A program made the position numbers and the translations under genes. The notes beneath the pieces were generated by a model, which did no database searches, was not told the DNA's origin, and saw only the letters and a list, made by a program, of their open reading frames with translations. From Pseudarthrobacter siccitolerans (lineage in GTDB: Bacteria; Actinomycetota; Actinomycetes; Actinomycetales; Micrococcaceae), in NCBI RefSeq assembly GCF_030823375.1, contig NZ_JAUSXB010000002.1, positions 1 to 64,000 of the forward strand: DNA of 64,000 nucleotides, given 5' to 3'. Of the stretch, positions 49,768 through 57,503 are shown in pieces (the first letter of the stretch is position 1; every line of letters begins with the position of its first letter).

Positions 49768-51000
49768 CTACCGGGCGGGGCCGCTCTTGGCCCGCTCCGC
49801 ACCCAAGGCTGCTCCTGTCCGGGTTTTCTTAGCCTTGGCAGCACCTTTAGTCATGGTGACGGCTCCACTGGGGTGTGTGCCCTCGCTGCGTTCCGCAGCT
49901 GCCCGTCCACGGATTTGGCTTTCGTTGGCCCCGGTAGTGCCCAGTGACGCGGCAAATGCTTCTTGGCGCTCTGCGGAGCCGTAATCTGCCACCGATGTGC
50001 TTTCAGCCTTCAAGCCCTGGTCCTTGAGCCGACCACTGTCGTCTCCCGTGATACGGTTCTCGATCTCGCGGCCCACGCCCTCAAAGCGGGCAAAAAGCTC
50101 TTTCTCGGCCCGCTCGTACCGCTGCTCCAGTGGAGATCGTTCGGAGCCCTCGAATCCATCCTCGGCAAGGAGTTTGGCTTCGTGCATCTCTTTGGCGGCT
50201 TTGACGAACTCGGGATCTTTGAAGTGAGCCTCGCTGGCACCGTTGACGTTCGCTGTTGTTTCTGTGCGGAGCTGGTCGATGTCGGGACCGTTGATACCGT
50301 CCTTGCCGATCAGGAATATGCGTTCCTTGATGTCCGCATCAGCGGCCGCGGCTGCCGTCGGAGTTTTTGCGTTGTGTGCCCGCTGCAGCGCCTGTGCCAG
50401 CTCGGGGTTGGCCAAGTACTCCGCCGGCACCTGGTGCCGTTCCATTTCGGGCGCCAGCTTCTCCGCCTGGGCGCGCAGTTCTTCCGCGCGGGCCGCTGCG
50501 AGCAGCTGCATAGCCTTCTCCTGTTCAGCGGCCGCCTTGCGCGCCTCTTCCTGGCTCAGGGCCAGCGCCTCCTGCCTGACCCGTTCAGCCGCGATGGTCT
50601 GGATACCAGACTCCAAATAGGCAGTGTCCGAGCCGACGTCGCGGGTGTCGATCCCGTAGCGGGTCAGAACTTCCTGCCTGATCCGGTCCGCGGCCGCCAA
50701 CGCGGCCGGGTCATGGTCTTTCCATGCCTCTGCGACAGCGTAGGCGGTGGAGATATCGTTGGGCTGCGCTTTGTCCCACCACTGATCCTTCTCCACCGGC
50801 GAGAGCGCGGCGCGTGCAGCGCTGCGTTGGGCCGCCAGTTGTGACTGCGCTTCGTGCGCTGCCTGGGCGTCCTGCTGTTCCCGCTGCCGCTGCAATTCCT
50901 GCCGCCGGCGGGCCAGGGTTTCAGCAATCCGCGAGGCGATCAACAGCGACTGGCGCATTCCGCCGTCCAGGACGTCGTCGATTCCATCTGATTCACTCAT
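49768..51000 (-). CDS. Coiled-coil mobilisation-associated protein, 410 aa
   Basis: Largely helical, rich in Ala, Glu, Gln and Arg (RRRQELQRQREQQDAQAAHE; EEARKAAAEQEKAMQLLAAA), with an ordered part in the middle (WWDKAQPNDISTAYAVAEAW; PEMERHQVPAEYLANPELAQ) and a disordered basic end. No signal peptide. ATG at 51000 has GGGGGAA upstream. It follows the relaxase gene in the same direction (30 bp), as such proteins often do on actinobacterial plasmids, and probably helps shape the relaxosome. Function not known. Confidence 0.75.
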   Translation of the reverse strand: MSESDGIDDVLDGGMRQSLLIASRIAETLARRRQELQRQREQQDAQAAHEAQSQLAAQRSAARAALSPVEKDQWWDKAQPNDISTAYAVAEAWKDHDPAALAAADRIRQEVLTRYGIDTRDVGSDTAYLESGIQTIAAERVRQEALALSQEEARKAAAEQEKAMQLLAAARAEELRAQAEKLAPEMERHQVPAEYLANPELAQALQRAHNAKTPTAAAAADADIKERIFLIGKDGINGPDIDQLRTETTANVNGASEAHFKDPEFVKAAKEMHEAKLLAEDGFEGSERSPLEQRYERAEKELFARFEGVGREIENRITGDDSGRLKDQGLKAESTSVADYGSAERQEAFAASLGTTGANESQIRGRAAAERSEGTHPSGAVTMTKGAAKAKKTRTGAALGAERAKSGPAR

Positions 51001-51030
51001 GGTGTTCCCCCTTGCACTTGGTGTGATTCG

Positions 51031-52662
51031 TTATCGGTCGAGCACAGGGCCGGAATCGCGCCCCGTTTGCTGGCGGGTTTTCGCCGGCATTGCAGTGGTG
51101 GGTACTACCGAACCTGGACGGATGGGAGCCATACCGCGAAGACCAAGTTCCACCGACTTTGGTGCCGTCGTCTGTTCTGATGTGGCTTGCTCTGGTGCGC
51201 CCACTGTGACAGGCTTCGGCATGGTCGCAGCGAAGGGTCTCAGCTGTTCGGTCACCACGGCCCGGATCCGCTGCGCCTCTCGTGTTCGCCCCGATTGCTG
51301 ATGCATCTCATGGATGGCAAAAGCAGTGTTCACCAGCTGCAGCATGAGCGCGGCCTGGGCCGCTGTCTTGTTCTTGCTCGACGCCGCCATGAACAACATG
51401 GCCGTCCCGGCAATGGACGGCAGCGGCACAGGCTTGCTGTGCTGGCGTGGTCCGCGCAGCTGCGCTGTGCGGGACAGTTCGGCAGCGGTCGCTGCCAATG
51501 GTCCGGGCGTCGGTTCCAGCCGATGCGACCATGCCGCAAATGCTCCCGAAACTTCCCGTGCCGCCTTCGCCCAGGTGGCATGGTCATCCCTCGGCAGCAC
51601 ACGGAGCTTCTCAACCAGCGCTGCTGCGTTGCGCGTGTACTCCACCCACACATCCGCTGAAGGCGTTGCGTTCTCGGGACCGGTTTTGGAGACCTTGCGC
51701 TTGTTGCGCGCGGCCGCGTTCCATTCGGCTGCCGCCTCGGTCGCTAGGTGCGGCGAGTCCATCCATTCTTCACGCAACGCACCGAGCTTCAGGTCGGACG
51801 CCAGGGTGCCACCGCCGAACCAGATAGGACGCTCCCCCTGCTTGGGGCGCTCGGCGACGGAGTAGCCAATGATGACGTCGGTCGTGTTCTTGGCGTAGCG
51901 CGGCCGGAGCAACAGCCCGGTGTCACGTGCACGTCGAACGAACTCCGCTTCTGTCGCAGACGAGCTTGCACTGGCGCGCACCTTCCGTGCCAAGGAAGAC
52001 CGGTGCATTTCGCGCTCATCGCGTACAGCGGTAGCCTTCTCCGCCTGGTCATAACCACGGGTGGCGTGCACTGAGGACAGCTGCTCCAGACCGTACTTGA
52101 CCTCCAGCTCACGGCAGGTCTGCTGGGCCCTTTTGTAGTCGCCATGGGTCGAGGCTTTGGTGCCGTCCTCGCGGATGAGTGAGACGGCGATGTGGATGTG
52201 GTGGTTACCGTTTTCGGACGTGCCGTGGTTGATCGCCGCCCACCGGCAGCGGGCTTTGCCGCTTGCTTCGGTGAAGCCCATTGAGTCCACGAAATCGTTG
52301 GCGATATCGCCCCACTGCTGGTCAGTCAGTGCGCCCTCCTCGGCGCGCAGGCTAAGGGAGCAATGCCAGACGCTGGCGTCCTTGTAGCCGACATGAACAC
52401 GTTCCTTTTTGGCCGCGTCCCACAGCATATCCTTGATCTGAACCGAGACGCCGAACGCCTTGCGCGGCTGGTCCAGATGTCTGGCAATGGCCAGTGCGTC
52501 GGAGCGGTCGAGGACCCCGTCGTCGTACCACGCCATGATGGCGGCGTCGCCGGCCACCAGGTGGGGATCGGCATGTGCGTTTTTCGTCTTGTCAGAGTCG
52601 GTTGAGGCCAGGTAAACCATGAGGCCGGCCATGCGCGAGCCGCGGGTAATGTTCGGAATCAT
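51031..52662 (-). CDS. Relaxase / mobilisation nuclease
   Basis: The three relaxase motifs are visible: the start with candidate Tyr in GLMVYLAST (Tyr 17), motif II-like VWHCSLSLRAEEGALTDQQW (as in MobA-type enzymes), and motif III GNHHIHIAVSLIREDGTKAS with His 154, 155 and 157 for the metal. It would nick oriT, stay on the 5' end and pilot the strand through the coupling protein. The second half is helical and Ala-rich. ATG at 52662 lies 2 bp after the MobC stop, so the two are co-translated. Family level sure; the MOB subclass (probably MOBP) is a guess. Confidence 0.88.
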   Translation of the reverse strand: MIPNITRGSRMAGLMVYLASTDSDKTKNAHADPHLVAGDAAIMAWYDDGVLDRSDALAIARHLDQPRKAFGVSVQIKDMLWDAAKKERVHVGYKDASVWHCSLSLRAEEGALTDQQWGDIANDFVDSMGFTEASGKARCRWAAINHGTSENGNHHIHIAVSLIREDGTKASTHGDYKRAQQTCRELEVKYGLEQLSSVHATRGYDQAEKATAVRDEREMHRSSLARKVRASASSSATEAEFVRRARDTGLLLRPRYAKNTTDVIIGYSVAERPKQGERPIWFGGGTLASDLKLGALREEWMDSPHLATEAAAEWNAAARNKRKVSKTGPENATPSADVWVEYTRNAAALVEKLRVLPRDDHATWAKAAREVSGAFAAWSHRLEPTPGPLAATAAELSRTAQLRGPRQHSKPVPLPSIAGTAMLFMAASSKNKTAAQAALMLQLVNTAFAIHEMHQQSGRTREAQRIRAVVTEQLRPFAATMPKPVTVGAPEQATSEQTTAPKSVELGLRGMAPIRPGSVVPTTAMPAKTRQQTGRDSGPVLDR

Positions 52663-52664
52663 CC

Positions 52665-53054
52665 CTACATCAGTCCGTCAACGGCGTCGTCGATCCGCAT
52701 TGCAACGGAGCGGATGTGCTTCAGCGCTTCGCGGGCCTCGGCCGGGAACTCGCTGGTGGCGTTCGCCTGGCGGGCGAGCTGGTTGATGTTGTTGGAGGAC
52801 CGCGCCAACAGGTTGTGCAACGCCATCAGTTCGGCCATGATCGCCCGGCGTTCGGTCGGTGAATCCGAGTGCTCTGAGAGTGCCGCCGATACCAGCAGGT
52901 TCGGGACGGTCACCTTTTCACGCGTGGCCCGCGCGATGAGGGCGGCTTCCTCCTCCACGGTGACCCACACATCTTTGCGCTTCTTCGTCCCCGCCGGTGA
53001 GTTCGCTCGGCGCCGCCTGGAGAACCGGGAGCGGGGCGCATTCTCTTCGCTCAT
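52665..53054 (-). CDS. MobC-like relaxosome accessory protein
   Basis: A basic N-terminus (RSRFSRRRRANSPAGTKKRK) then VWVTVEEEAALIARATREKV and VPNLLVSAALSEH, the strand-helix-helix of MobC/RHH proteins, and a C-terminal MobC block ALHNLLARSSNNINQLARQA. It binds near oriT and opens the DNA for the relaxase. ATG at 53054 has GGGGAG upstream; the longer frame to 53126 runs into the hairpins of the candidate oriT. 129 aa, normal. Confidence 0.88.
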   Translation of the reverse strand: MSEENAPRSRFSRRRRANSPAGTKKRKDVWVTVEEEAALIARATREKVTVPNLLVSAALSEHSDSPTERRAIMAELMALHNLLARSSNNINQLARQANATSEFPAEAREALKHIRSVAMRIDDAVDGLM

Positions 53055-53089
53055 CCGCTCCCCCAATCCCTGGAAATGCCCAGCGCAGC

Positions 53090-53177
53090 GACCCCGAAAC
53101 CGGGGACCACACGACCAGTGTGCCAAGTGATCAACCGCAGGGCCGTGAGCGACACGCCATTTACACCCGTGTAAATG
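53090..53177. other. Candidate origin of transfer (oriT)
   Basis: Just upstream of mobC are three inverted repeats in 86 bp: CCCCG-AAAC-CGGGG (53092-53105), CACAC-GACCA-GTGTG (53108-53122) and the palindrome CATTTACAC-CC-GTGTAAATG (53158-53177). Clustered hairpins next to a MobC-relaxase operon are the normal place of oriT. No known nic sequence was recognised. Confidence 0.55.
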
Positions 53178-53282
53178 TATAGCTTGCTCCGCACGGTCGG
53201 CTTCGGAGGTTTTCCTGCGGTCTACGCGCCACGCCCTGAAAGCTGCCCTTCAAGTGCAGTGCTCACCGATAGAGTCGGGCCT

Positions 53283-53618
53283 ATGGACATAAACGACATT
53301 GCCGCTAAAGCGGCCGCCAAAATCGACGCTGCCCGCGATGTAAGAGTTAACGCAGTGAAAACCGCTGCTGCCAGCAGCGTGGAACTCCTGGAGGCAGCAC
53401 AACTGCTGGCTTCCGCCGAGCAGAAGTACGCAAAGGACTACCAAACCGCGTTACGAGCAGACTGGACCGAGTCAGACCTGCGTGGCTTTGGTCTGGACGC
53501 TCCCGCCAAGAAGGCAAGCGGCCGTCCCCGCGGGAGCAAAGCCACACGGCAGTCAAAGCCGGCCGACGAACCCCGTGAGACAGTTTCAACTCAGACAACG
53601 GGCACCGAGAGCCAGTAA
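53283..53618 (+). CDS. Small plasmid protein, 111 aa
   Basis: Helical Ala-rich N-terminal half (MDINDIAAKAAAKIDAARDV, SSVELLEAAQLLASAEQKYA, KDYQTALRADWTESDLRGFG) and a basic, disordered tail with an AT-hook-like GRPRGSK. It may bind DNA through the tail. ATG at 53283 is chosen because the codons before it run through the oriT region. Divergent from mobC across the candidate oriT, so it may regulate or assist transfer. Family not recognised. Confidence 0.65.
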   Translation: MDINDIAAKAAAKIDAARDVRVNAVKTAAASSVELLEAAQLLASAEQKYAKDYQTALRADWTESDLRGFGLDAPAKKASGRPRGSKATRQSKPADEPRETVSTQTTGTESQ

Positions 53619-54095
53619 CCCCTCGCCCACATGTGCACGGCAAAAGCTAACTCCTTCGGGCTTTTCCCGCACACACCTGGACGACGGGACCCAACCCGAC
53701 CGGCTGCACACAAGCGCCAGGCCACCACGAGTACCAACCTCACCACCGGGACCGGCGAATGTGCACAGCCTAGGAGCATCTTGGGCCACCAACGGATAAG
53801 TTCCCCATGGTCCAAGACCGTCGTCGCCGGCCAACCCTTGCGGGGCAGGGTTCTTCTTTCAGCAGGGACGACACGTCGTCATCTGGCGGGACGACCGGGG
53901 CATTGACGGAACCGTCACAACGGAAACCTTTTACGGCACCCGGGGGCTTCCAACACGGTTACGGGCGGTGACAACCACAAGCTGCAGGGCGGCGCTAATC
54001 AGCACCTGGTACCGCTGTCCCGCTTGATCCAAGTAAGGGCACCTCACGCGGCAGGAATGTCCACAGATTTTCCCTAAAGCCGTCGTGGATGCGGC
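53619..54095. other. Long stretch without a sure gene
   Basis: Several frames of 75-105 codons overlap here on both strands with no ribosome sites. One rightward frame around 53850-54025 (FFQQGRHVVIWRDDRGIDGT...) has protein-like patterning but no start, so a gene fragment is possible. Nothing else is seen. Confidence 0.4.
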
Positions 54096-54131
54096 GAAGG
54101 CCGGCACCTTTCTGAACTGGGGCCGGCCTTC
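54096..54131. terminator. Hairpin after the HTH gene
   Basis: Perfect 10-bp arms GAAGGCCGGC (54096-54105) / GCCGGCCTTC (54122-54131), 16-nt loop, 22 bp beyond the stop of the HTH gene at 54153. Confidence 0.75.
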
Positions 54132-54152
54132 ATGCTTTCCATAGATCTGGTG

Positions 54153-54440
54153 TCAGTCTTCCGCGGGCGTGTCACCTTCGGGGATTTGGCCGGAAGCGAT
54201 CCGCTTTGCAGTCTTCTCATAGGCGGCATCGATGTAGGCTGTCAGGTCATCTTCCCGTACTCGCCAAATGCCGCGGCCCCCGAACTGCGCGGCCCGAAGT
54301 TCACCGCTTTTCACCAACGCATATACCAGCGGCTTGCCGAGGTTCAGGACCTCCTGGACCTGGTCCAGGGTCAGCATCCGCGGGAATGGCGCAGTCGTTG
54401 GAACGGCCGTCTTGTTCACTTCTTCAGTCCACCTGGCCAT
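54153..54440 (-). CDS. Excisionase/BldC-like winged-helix DNA-binding protein, 95 aa
   Basis: PRMLTLDQVQEVLNLGKPLV then YALVKSGELRAAQFGGRGIW and RVREDDLTAYIDAAYEKTAK form the MerR/excisionase winged helix (helix-turn-helix, wing with GGRGIWRV, closing helix). ATG at 54440 has GAGGAAAAA upstream; a GTG at 54515 would add 25 residues of basic, unpatterned sequence. Such proteins act as plasmid regulators or excision factors. A broken copy of the same gene lies at 11118, so the protein was duplicated within the element. Confidence 0.8.
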   Translation of the reverse strand: MARWTEEVNKTAVPTTAPFPRMLTLDQVQEVLNLGKPLVYALVKSGELRAAQFGGRGIWRVREDDLTAYIDAAYEKTAKRIASGQIPEGDTPAED

Positions 54441-54566
54441 AGCTATTTTTCCTCGTTTCGGCACTGCAAATTCATCTCTGGTTCCCTGTTCGCGGCGCGG
54501 CTTTCCCGCCTTCACCGGAAGGCCATCCCCACCGCCGTTGCTGAGGGTTACCGAAGGTTTAAGAGC

Positions 54567-54594
54567 GGCAGGGCCGGCATGTGCCGGCCCTGCC
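54567..54594. terminator. Strong hairpin with conserved downstream 19-mer, copy 1
   Basis: Perfect 13-bp arms GGCAGGGCCGGCA (54567-54579) / TGCCGGCCCTGCC (54582-54594), then TGGTTTTCC and, at 54604-54622, CTTGGGCAAAGGAAATCTG. The same hairpin-plus-19-mer layout is found at 57078-57133. No rightward gene ends here. Confidence 0.75.
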
Positions 54595-54828
54595 TGGTTT
54601 TCCCTTGGGCAAAGGAAATCTGTTGTTCAGCTTAGCTGAACTGTTTGTGCTGCTGCCACGGGCAAGGGAACCCCGTTGTTCCTGGTCCCGCGAGCGGTAG
54701 TCCTTGGGTGGTTGTGTCGCGTGAGCGGCGGTCCGCCGCTGGTGAGTGGCTGCTGTGGTTCGCCCTGGGCGGCGGACCGCCCGACTTCTGGAAGGTTCCT
54801 TGCCCGCAGGTGTTGAGTGGCCGGGGGT

Positions 54829-54860
54829 CTTGCCGGGCGGCGAGGGTTCCGCCCGGCAAG
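54829..54860 (-). terminator. Terminator of the ParB-like gene
   Basis: Perfect 12-bp arms CTTGCCGGGCGG (54829-54840) / CCGCCCGGCAAG (54849-54860), 8-nt loop, directly after the ParB-like stop at 54867. The 220 bp to the left hold further GC-rich hairpins but no gene. Confidence 0.85.
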
Positions 54861-54866
54861 AAGTCT

Positions 54867-56222
54867 TTATGCGGCCGCGTGCGCCTCTGCTGATTTGGTC
54901 CCGTCGAGGATGATGTTTTCAACTTCCGATGCGACATATCCCCACATGACCAGCTGGTTCAGGTAGTCCCGGTGCGTCTGGGACGGGGACCGCCACGAGT
55001 CCTTGGCGATGGTTTTCTCATACCCTGCGCACACCAGCGCGATCAGGGAGAACTCGGGCCGGGCTTCGGTCCTGGCGACGTGGTCACGAAGCGGATTCCA
55101 CGCCCAGGCGTTGGACTCTTCGACCTTGGCCCCGACCATATCAGCGGCTACCTTGCCGTCGTAGCCGCTGGCCGTTTCGGAGTGGTGGGTGATGGCGTGA
55201 ACGGTGAAGTACTGCCAGCCCTTGGGTGCCTGCTTCTTCGACAGCAGGGTTTTGACGAACTCGCGACGGACCTTGGTCGCTGACTCCATGCTCTTGTTAT
55301 TGGCTATCAGGGTTTTTCGTTCGGCCTTTTGCTCCTCAGTCATCGGGCCCTTGTGTGCCTGTGTCCCGCCGCCGTTATAGCGTTCGTACTTTGGGGTGAA
55401 GCCCAGTTCCTTCCAGTCACTGATGACGGGCTTGGCGTTGTGCTGGCCCCGGTAGTCGGTGCTGATGACATAGGCGTTGGCGTCCTCATCGGCGGCCGGT
55501 TCACCATCGGCCCGCTTTGCCGCTGAGACGTACAGGTTCTCCTCGTCGGCGTAGTGCCCCGCGTCCTCCACAATTGCTTTGCCCTGGGCGATGAGTTCCT
55601 CAATCAGGGTCGCGTGCCCCGCCTTGGATTCCCGGTCGTCCCGGAGCTTCTGGGCGATGTGGTCAAAGTACTGCGGTTCGTCACGAATGACCGATTCAAG
55701 CTCCTCGACCGCGTCCTGGTCCCCTTCAAACTCGGTCATTACAAGTGCCATGTCCAGGGTATAGCCGCTCTCGAGGGCCTTGGCTCCGGTGCTGGATGCT
55801 TTGGCTTTGAGAGCACTTTCGACCTTGGTCTTGGTCCGTCCGGTTTTCTTGGCGATCGCGGCCGCCGAGACGCCAATCAGGGAGAGCTGGTGGTAGGCGT
55901 CAGCCTCGTCCGCTTCGGTCAGTTCGGCGCGCTGGATGTTCTCCACCACCTGCGTCACGATGCGCTCGGCTTCCTCGGGCGAGTCGATGATCAGGACCGG
56001 GATCAGGGGCCGTTCGGCTTCGACGGCGGCCCGGGTGCGGCGCTGACCCATCAGCACGTGCACGATGCCGTCTTCCTTGCGGTGCGCGATCACCGGTTCC
56101 ATCACGCCGTGTTCTTTGATGCTGGCAACGAAGTCAGCGGTCAGGGCGGCGTCTTTCCGGACGTTGATGTCCACGGTCAGGGTTGCCGGGTCGAGCATTT
56201 CAAGCGTGGGTGTTGCGTTCAT
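54867..56222 (-). CDS. ParB/Spo0J-family (ParB nuclease-domain) protein, 451 aa
   Basis: N-terminal ParB domain: LDPATLTVDINVRKDAALTA, FVASIKEHGVMEPVIAHRKE and HVLMGQRRTRAAVEAERPLI (GxRR box), then EEAERIVTQVVENIQRAELT and an HTH (LIGVSAAAIAKKTGRTKTKV). The second half (LIEELIAQGKAIVEDAGHYA onward) is long and not typical of chromosomal ParB; it resembles ParB-like proteins of actinobacterial plasmids whose role is unclear. ATG at 56222 has AAGGAG 11 nt upstream. It is far from parA and has its own leader, so regulation or replication control is as likely as partition. Confidence 0.85.
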   Translation of the reverse strand: MNATPTLEMLDPATLTVDINVRKDAALTADFVASIKEHGVMEPVIAHRKEDGIVHVLMGQRRTRAAVEAERPLIPVLIIDSPEEAERIVTQVVENIQRAELTEADEADAYHQLSLIGVSAAAIAKKTGRTKTKVESALKAKASSTGAKALESGYTLDMALVMTEFEGDQDAVEELESVIRDEPQYFDHIAQKLRDDRESKAGHATLIEELIAQGKAIVEDAGHYADEENLYVSAAKRADGEPAADEDANAYVISTDYRGQHNAKPVISDWKELGFTPKYERYNGGGTQAHKGPMTEEQKAERKTLIANNKSMESATKVRREFVKTLLSKKQAPKGWQYFTVHAITHHSETASGYDGKVAADMVGAKVEESNAWAWNPLRDHVARTEARPEFSLIALVCAGYEKTIAKDSWRSPSQTHRDYLNQLVMWGYVASEVENIILDGTKSAEAHAAA

Positions 56223-56500
56223 GTGGTGTTGCTCCTTTTTGCCCAAGGATTGTGGTGGGTGGGGCGGCTTTGGTGACCGGCCAGCTTCCCCTCTCCCCCC
56301 GTTGTTTTTTGGTTGCTGGCAAGCTTGCTTGCTCGGCGGCCGACGGAGCCCTGTCTACCCACAGGGCAAGGGGCTGGACATTTCCCGGAGGAAATCAGCG
56401 ACGAAGGAGCGCCGCAGGGAAATTCCTGCGCCGCAGGCCCCGACGAAGGAGGGGCTAGACAGGGTGGAGCGGACGCCTAGAATCCGCAGGACAGCAACCA
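56223..56500 (-). promoter_or_regulatory. Conserved structured leader, copy A (before the ParB-like gene)
   Basis: This 280-bp stretch aligns along most of its length with 58485-58770: shared blocks (plus strand) include GCCCAAGGATTG, GGTGACCGGCCAGCT, CCCCCCGTTGTTTTTTGG, CAGGGCAAGG, GGAGGAAATCAGCGA, CCGCAGGCCCC and GGAGGGGCTAGA. In the mRNA, UCCUU (56245-56249) can pair with the ribosome site AAGGA (56233-56237) across 7 nt. Small hairpins recur. It contains no sensible gene. Confidence 0.65.
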
Positions 56501-56622
56501 AAAAACGTCGTAGACACACCAGGTTCAGGGGGTCCGGAGCTCTGCGACGGCGCCCCCTGAACCCCACAGCCGGCCGCGCCAGCGGACGCCCGTTCTCATC
56601 TTTGGTCCTTTAGGCTTGGGCC

Positions 56623-56811
56623 ATGAATAACGCCAGAAGAGCAACGCTCATTTGGTCGCTGGGGGCAGTTATTTTCTCTCTCATCGGCGTATCCATCGCA
56701 CTGAGCTCCAACGGAGCCTGGTACTCCATAGTTTCGGCCGTCGTCCTTCTTCTTGCGGGCGTCACCTTCGCTGCCCGGGCCGTTTTATCCCTGCGCGCAT
56801 CGGGCGCGTAG
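56623..56811 (+). CDS. Two-helix membrane protein, 62 aa
   Basis: MNNARRATLIWSLGAVIFSL then IGVSIALSSNGAWYSIVSAV and VLLLAGVTFAARAVLSLRAS: two membrane helices with a short Ser/Asn turn and basic ends. ATG at 56623 lacks a strong ribosome site. The next small membrane gene starts 40 bp later in the same direction, so the two may be a pair. Family not recognised. Confidence 0.55.
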   Translation: MNNARRATLIWSLGAVIFSLIGVSIALSSNGAWYSIVSAVVLLLAGVTFAARAVLSLRASGA

Positions 56812-56851
56812 GTCATCCTGGACACCGGCCACAGCAGTAAGTCGCGGACCG

Positions 56852-57064
56852 ATGGCAGGTGAACAACCCGCCACCGGCAGTGGCTGGCGCCTGTCCGGGA
56901 GGTCATTAAAGATCCTGGCTGTGGTGTTCACGGCTGCCGCCGTCGGGTCGATGGTGTTGGTGGCCGTGGACCTGACCGTTGGTCGGCCTGCTTCGGGCGA
57001 TGTCTTCATCGCTTTCCTGAATAGCCTGACGGCCGTGACGTTGTGGCGGCTGAGCTCCAAATAG
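56852..57064 (+). CDS. Two-helix membrane protein, 70 aa
   Basis: From ATG 56852: a basic N-terminus, then ILAVVFTAAAVGSMVLVAVD and FIAFLNSLTAVTLWRL as membrane helices. A GCAGG-type ribosome site is not evident. It is followed by a strong terminator 13 bp after the stop, which supports a real rightward transcription unit with the gene at 56623. Function unknown. Confidence 0.5.
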   Translation: MAGEQPATGSGWRLSGRSLKILAVVFTAAAVGSMVLVAVDLTVGRPASGDVFIAFLNSLTAVTLWRLSSK

Positions 57065-57077
57065 TCGCGGACATGAC

Positions 57078-57105
57078 GAAGGGGCCGGCGCAGGCCGGCC
57101 CCTTC
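57078..57105 (+). terminator. Terminator with conserved downstream 19-mer, copy 2
   Basis: Perfect 12-bp arms GAAGGGGCCGGC (57078-57089) / GCCGGCCCCTTC (57094-57105), then GTTGTCTTCC and the 19-mer CTTGGGCAAAGGAAATCTG (57115-57133), identical to that at 54604. Confidence 0.85.
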
Positions 57106-57158
57106 GTTGTCTTCCTTGGGCAAAGGAAATCTGGGGCAGCGTCTTTGCTGCGGGTAGT

Positions 57159-57308
57159 TCAGAAGTTCCCGGGCGCTTCATCCCAGGAGATATTCACAGG
57201 GCCGGTCTTTTCACCGGCGGTCAGCAGCAGTAGCTCAGCGATTTCTTCTGCCGGGCTGGTGTCCGGGTCCGGCTGATCGTCCTCGGTCAGAATGAATTCA
57301 GTGCCCAT
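57159..57308 (-). CDS. Small acidic protein, 49 aa
   Basis: ATG at 57308 with AAGGGA 9 nt upstream encodes MGTEFILTEDDQPDPDTSPA then EEIAELLLLTAGEKTGPVNI and SWDEAPGNF. Acidic, one amphipathic helix (AEEIAELLLLTAG). It lies downstream of the DUF4192 gene in the same direction, beyond that gene's terminator, so it may have its own promoter. Too short to name. Confidence 0.55.
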   Translation of the reverse strand: MGTEFILTEDDQPDPDTSPAEEIAELLLLTAGEKTGPVNISWDEAPGNF

Positions 57309-57454
57309 GCTCGCGTTCCCTTGGTCGGTGCAGTGTTTCTGGCTTCACTGTATCCGTGGTTTCTGCGCGCTTGCTGGGTCTGGTGGCTGCGCCCGCGCCA
57401 GCGTTATGGCGGCCGGCGGAGCGGAGCGGGGGAGGCCGCCCGGCCACGGGAACA

Positions 57455-57495
57455 GGGGCCGGACCGGGATCGTGTGGTGATCCCTGGCCCGGCCC
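57455..57495 (-). terminator. Terminator of the DUF4192 gene
   Basis: Long interrupted hairpin: GGGGCCGG...GGGATC (57455-57471) with GATCCC...CCCGGCCC (57479-57495), 8 bp beyond the DUF4192 stop at 57504. Confidence 0.7.
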
Positions 57496-57503
57496 GTTTC
57501 TTG

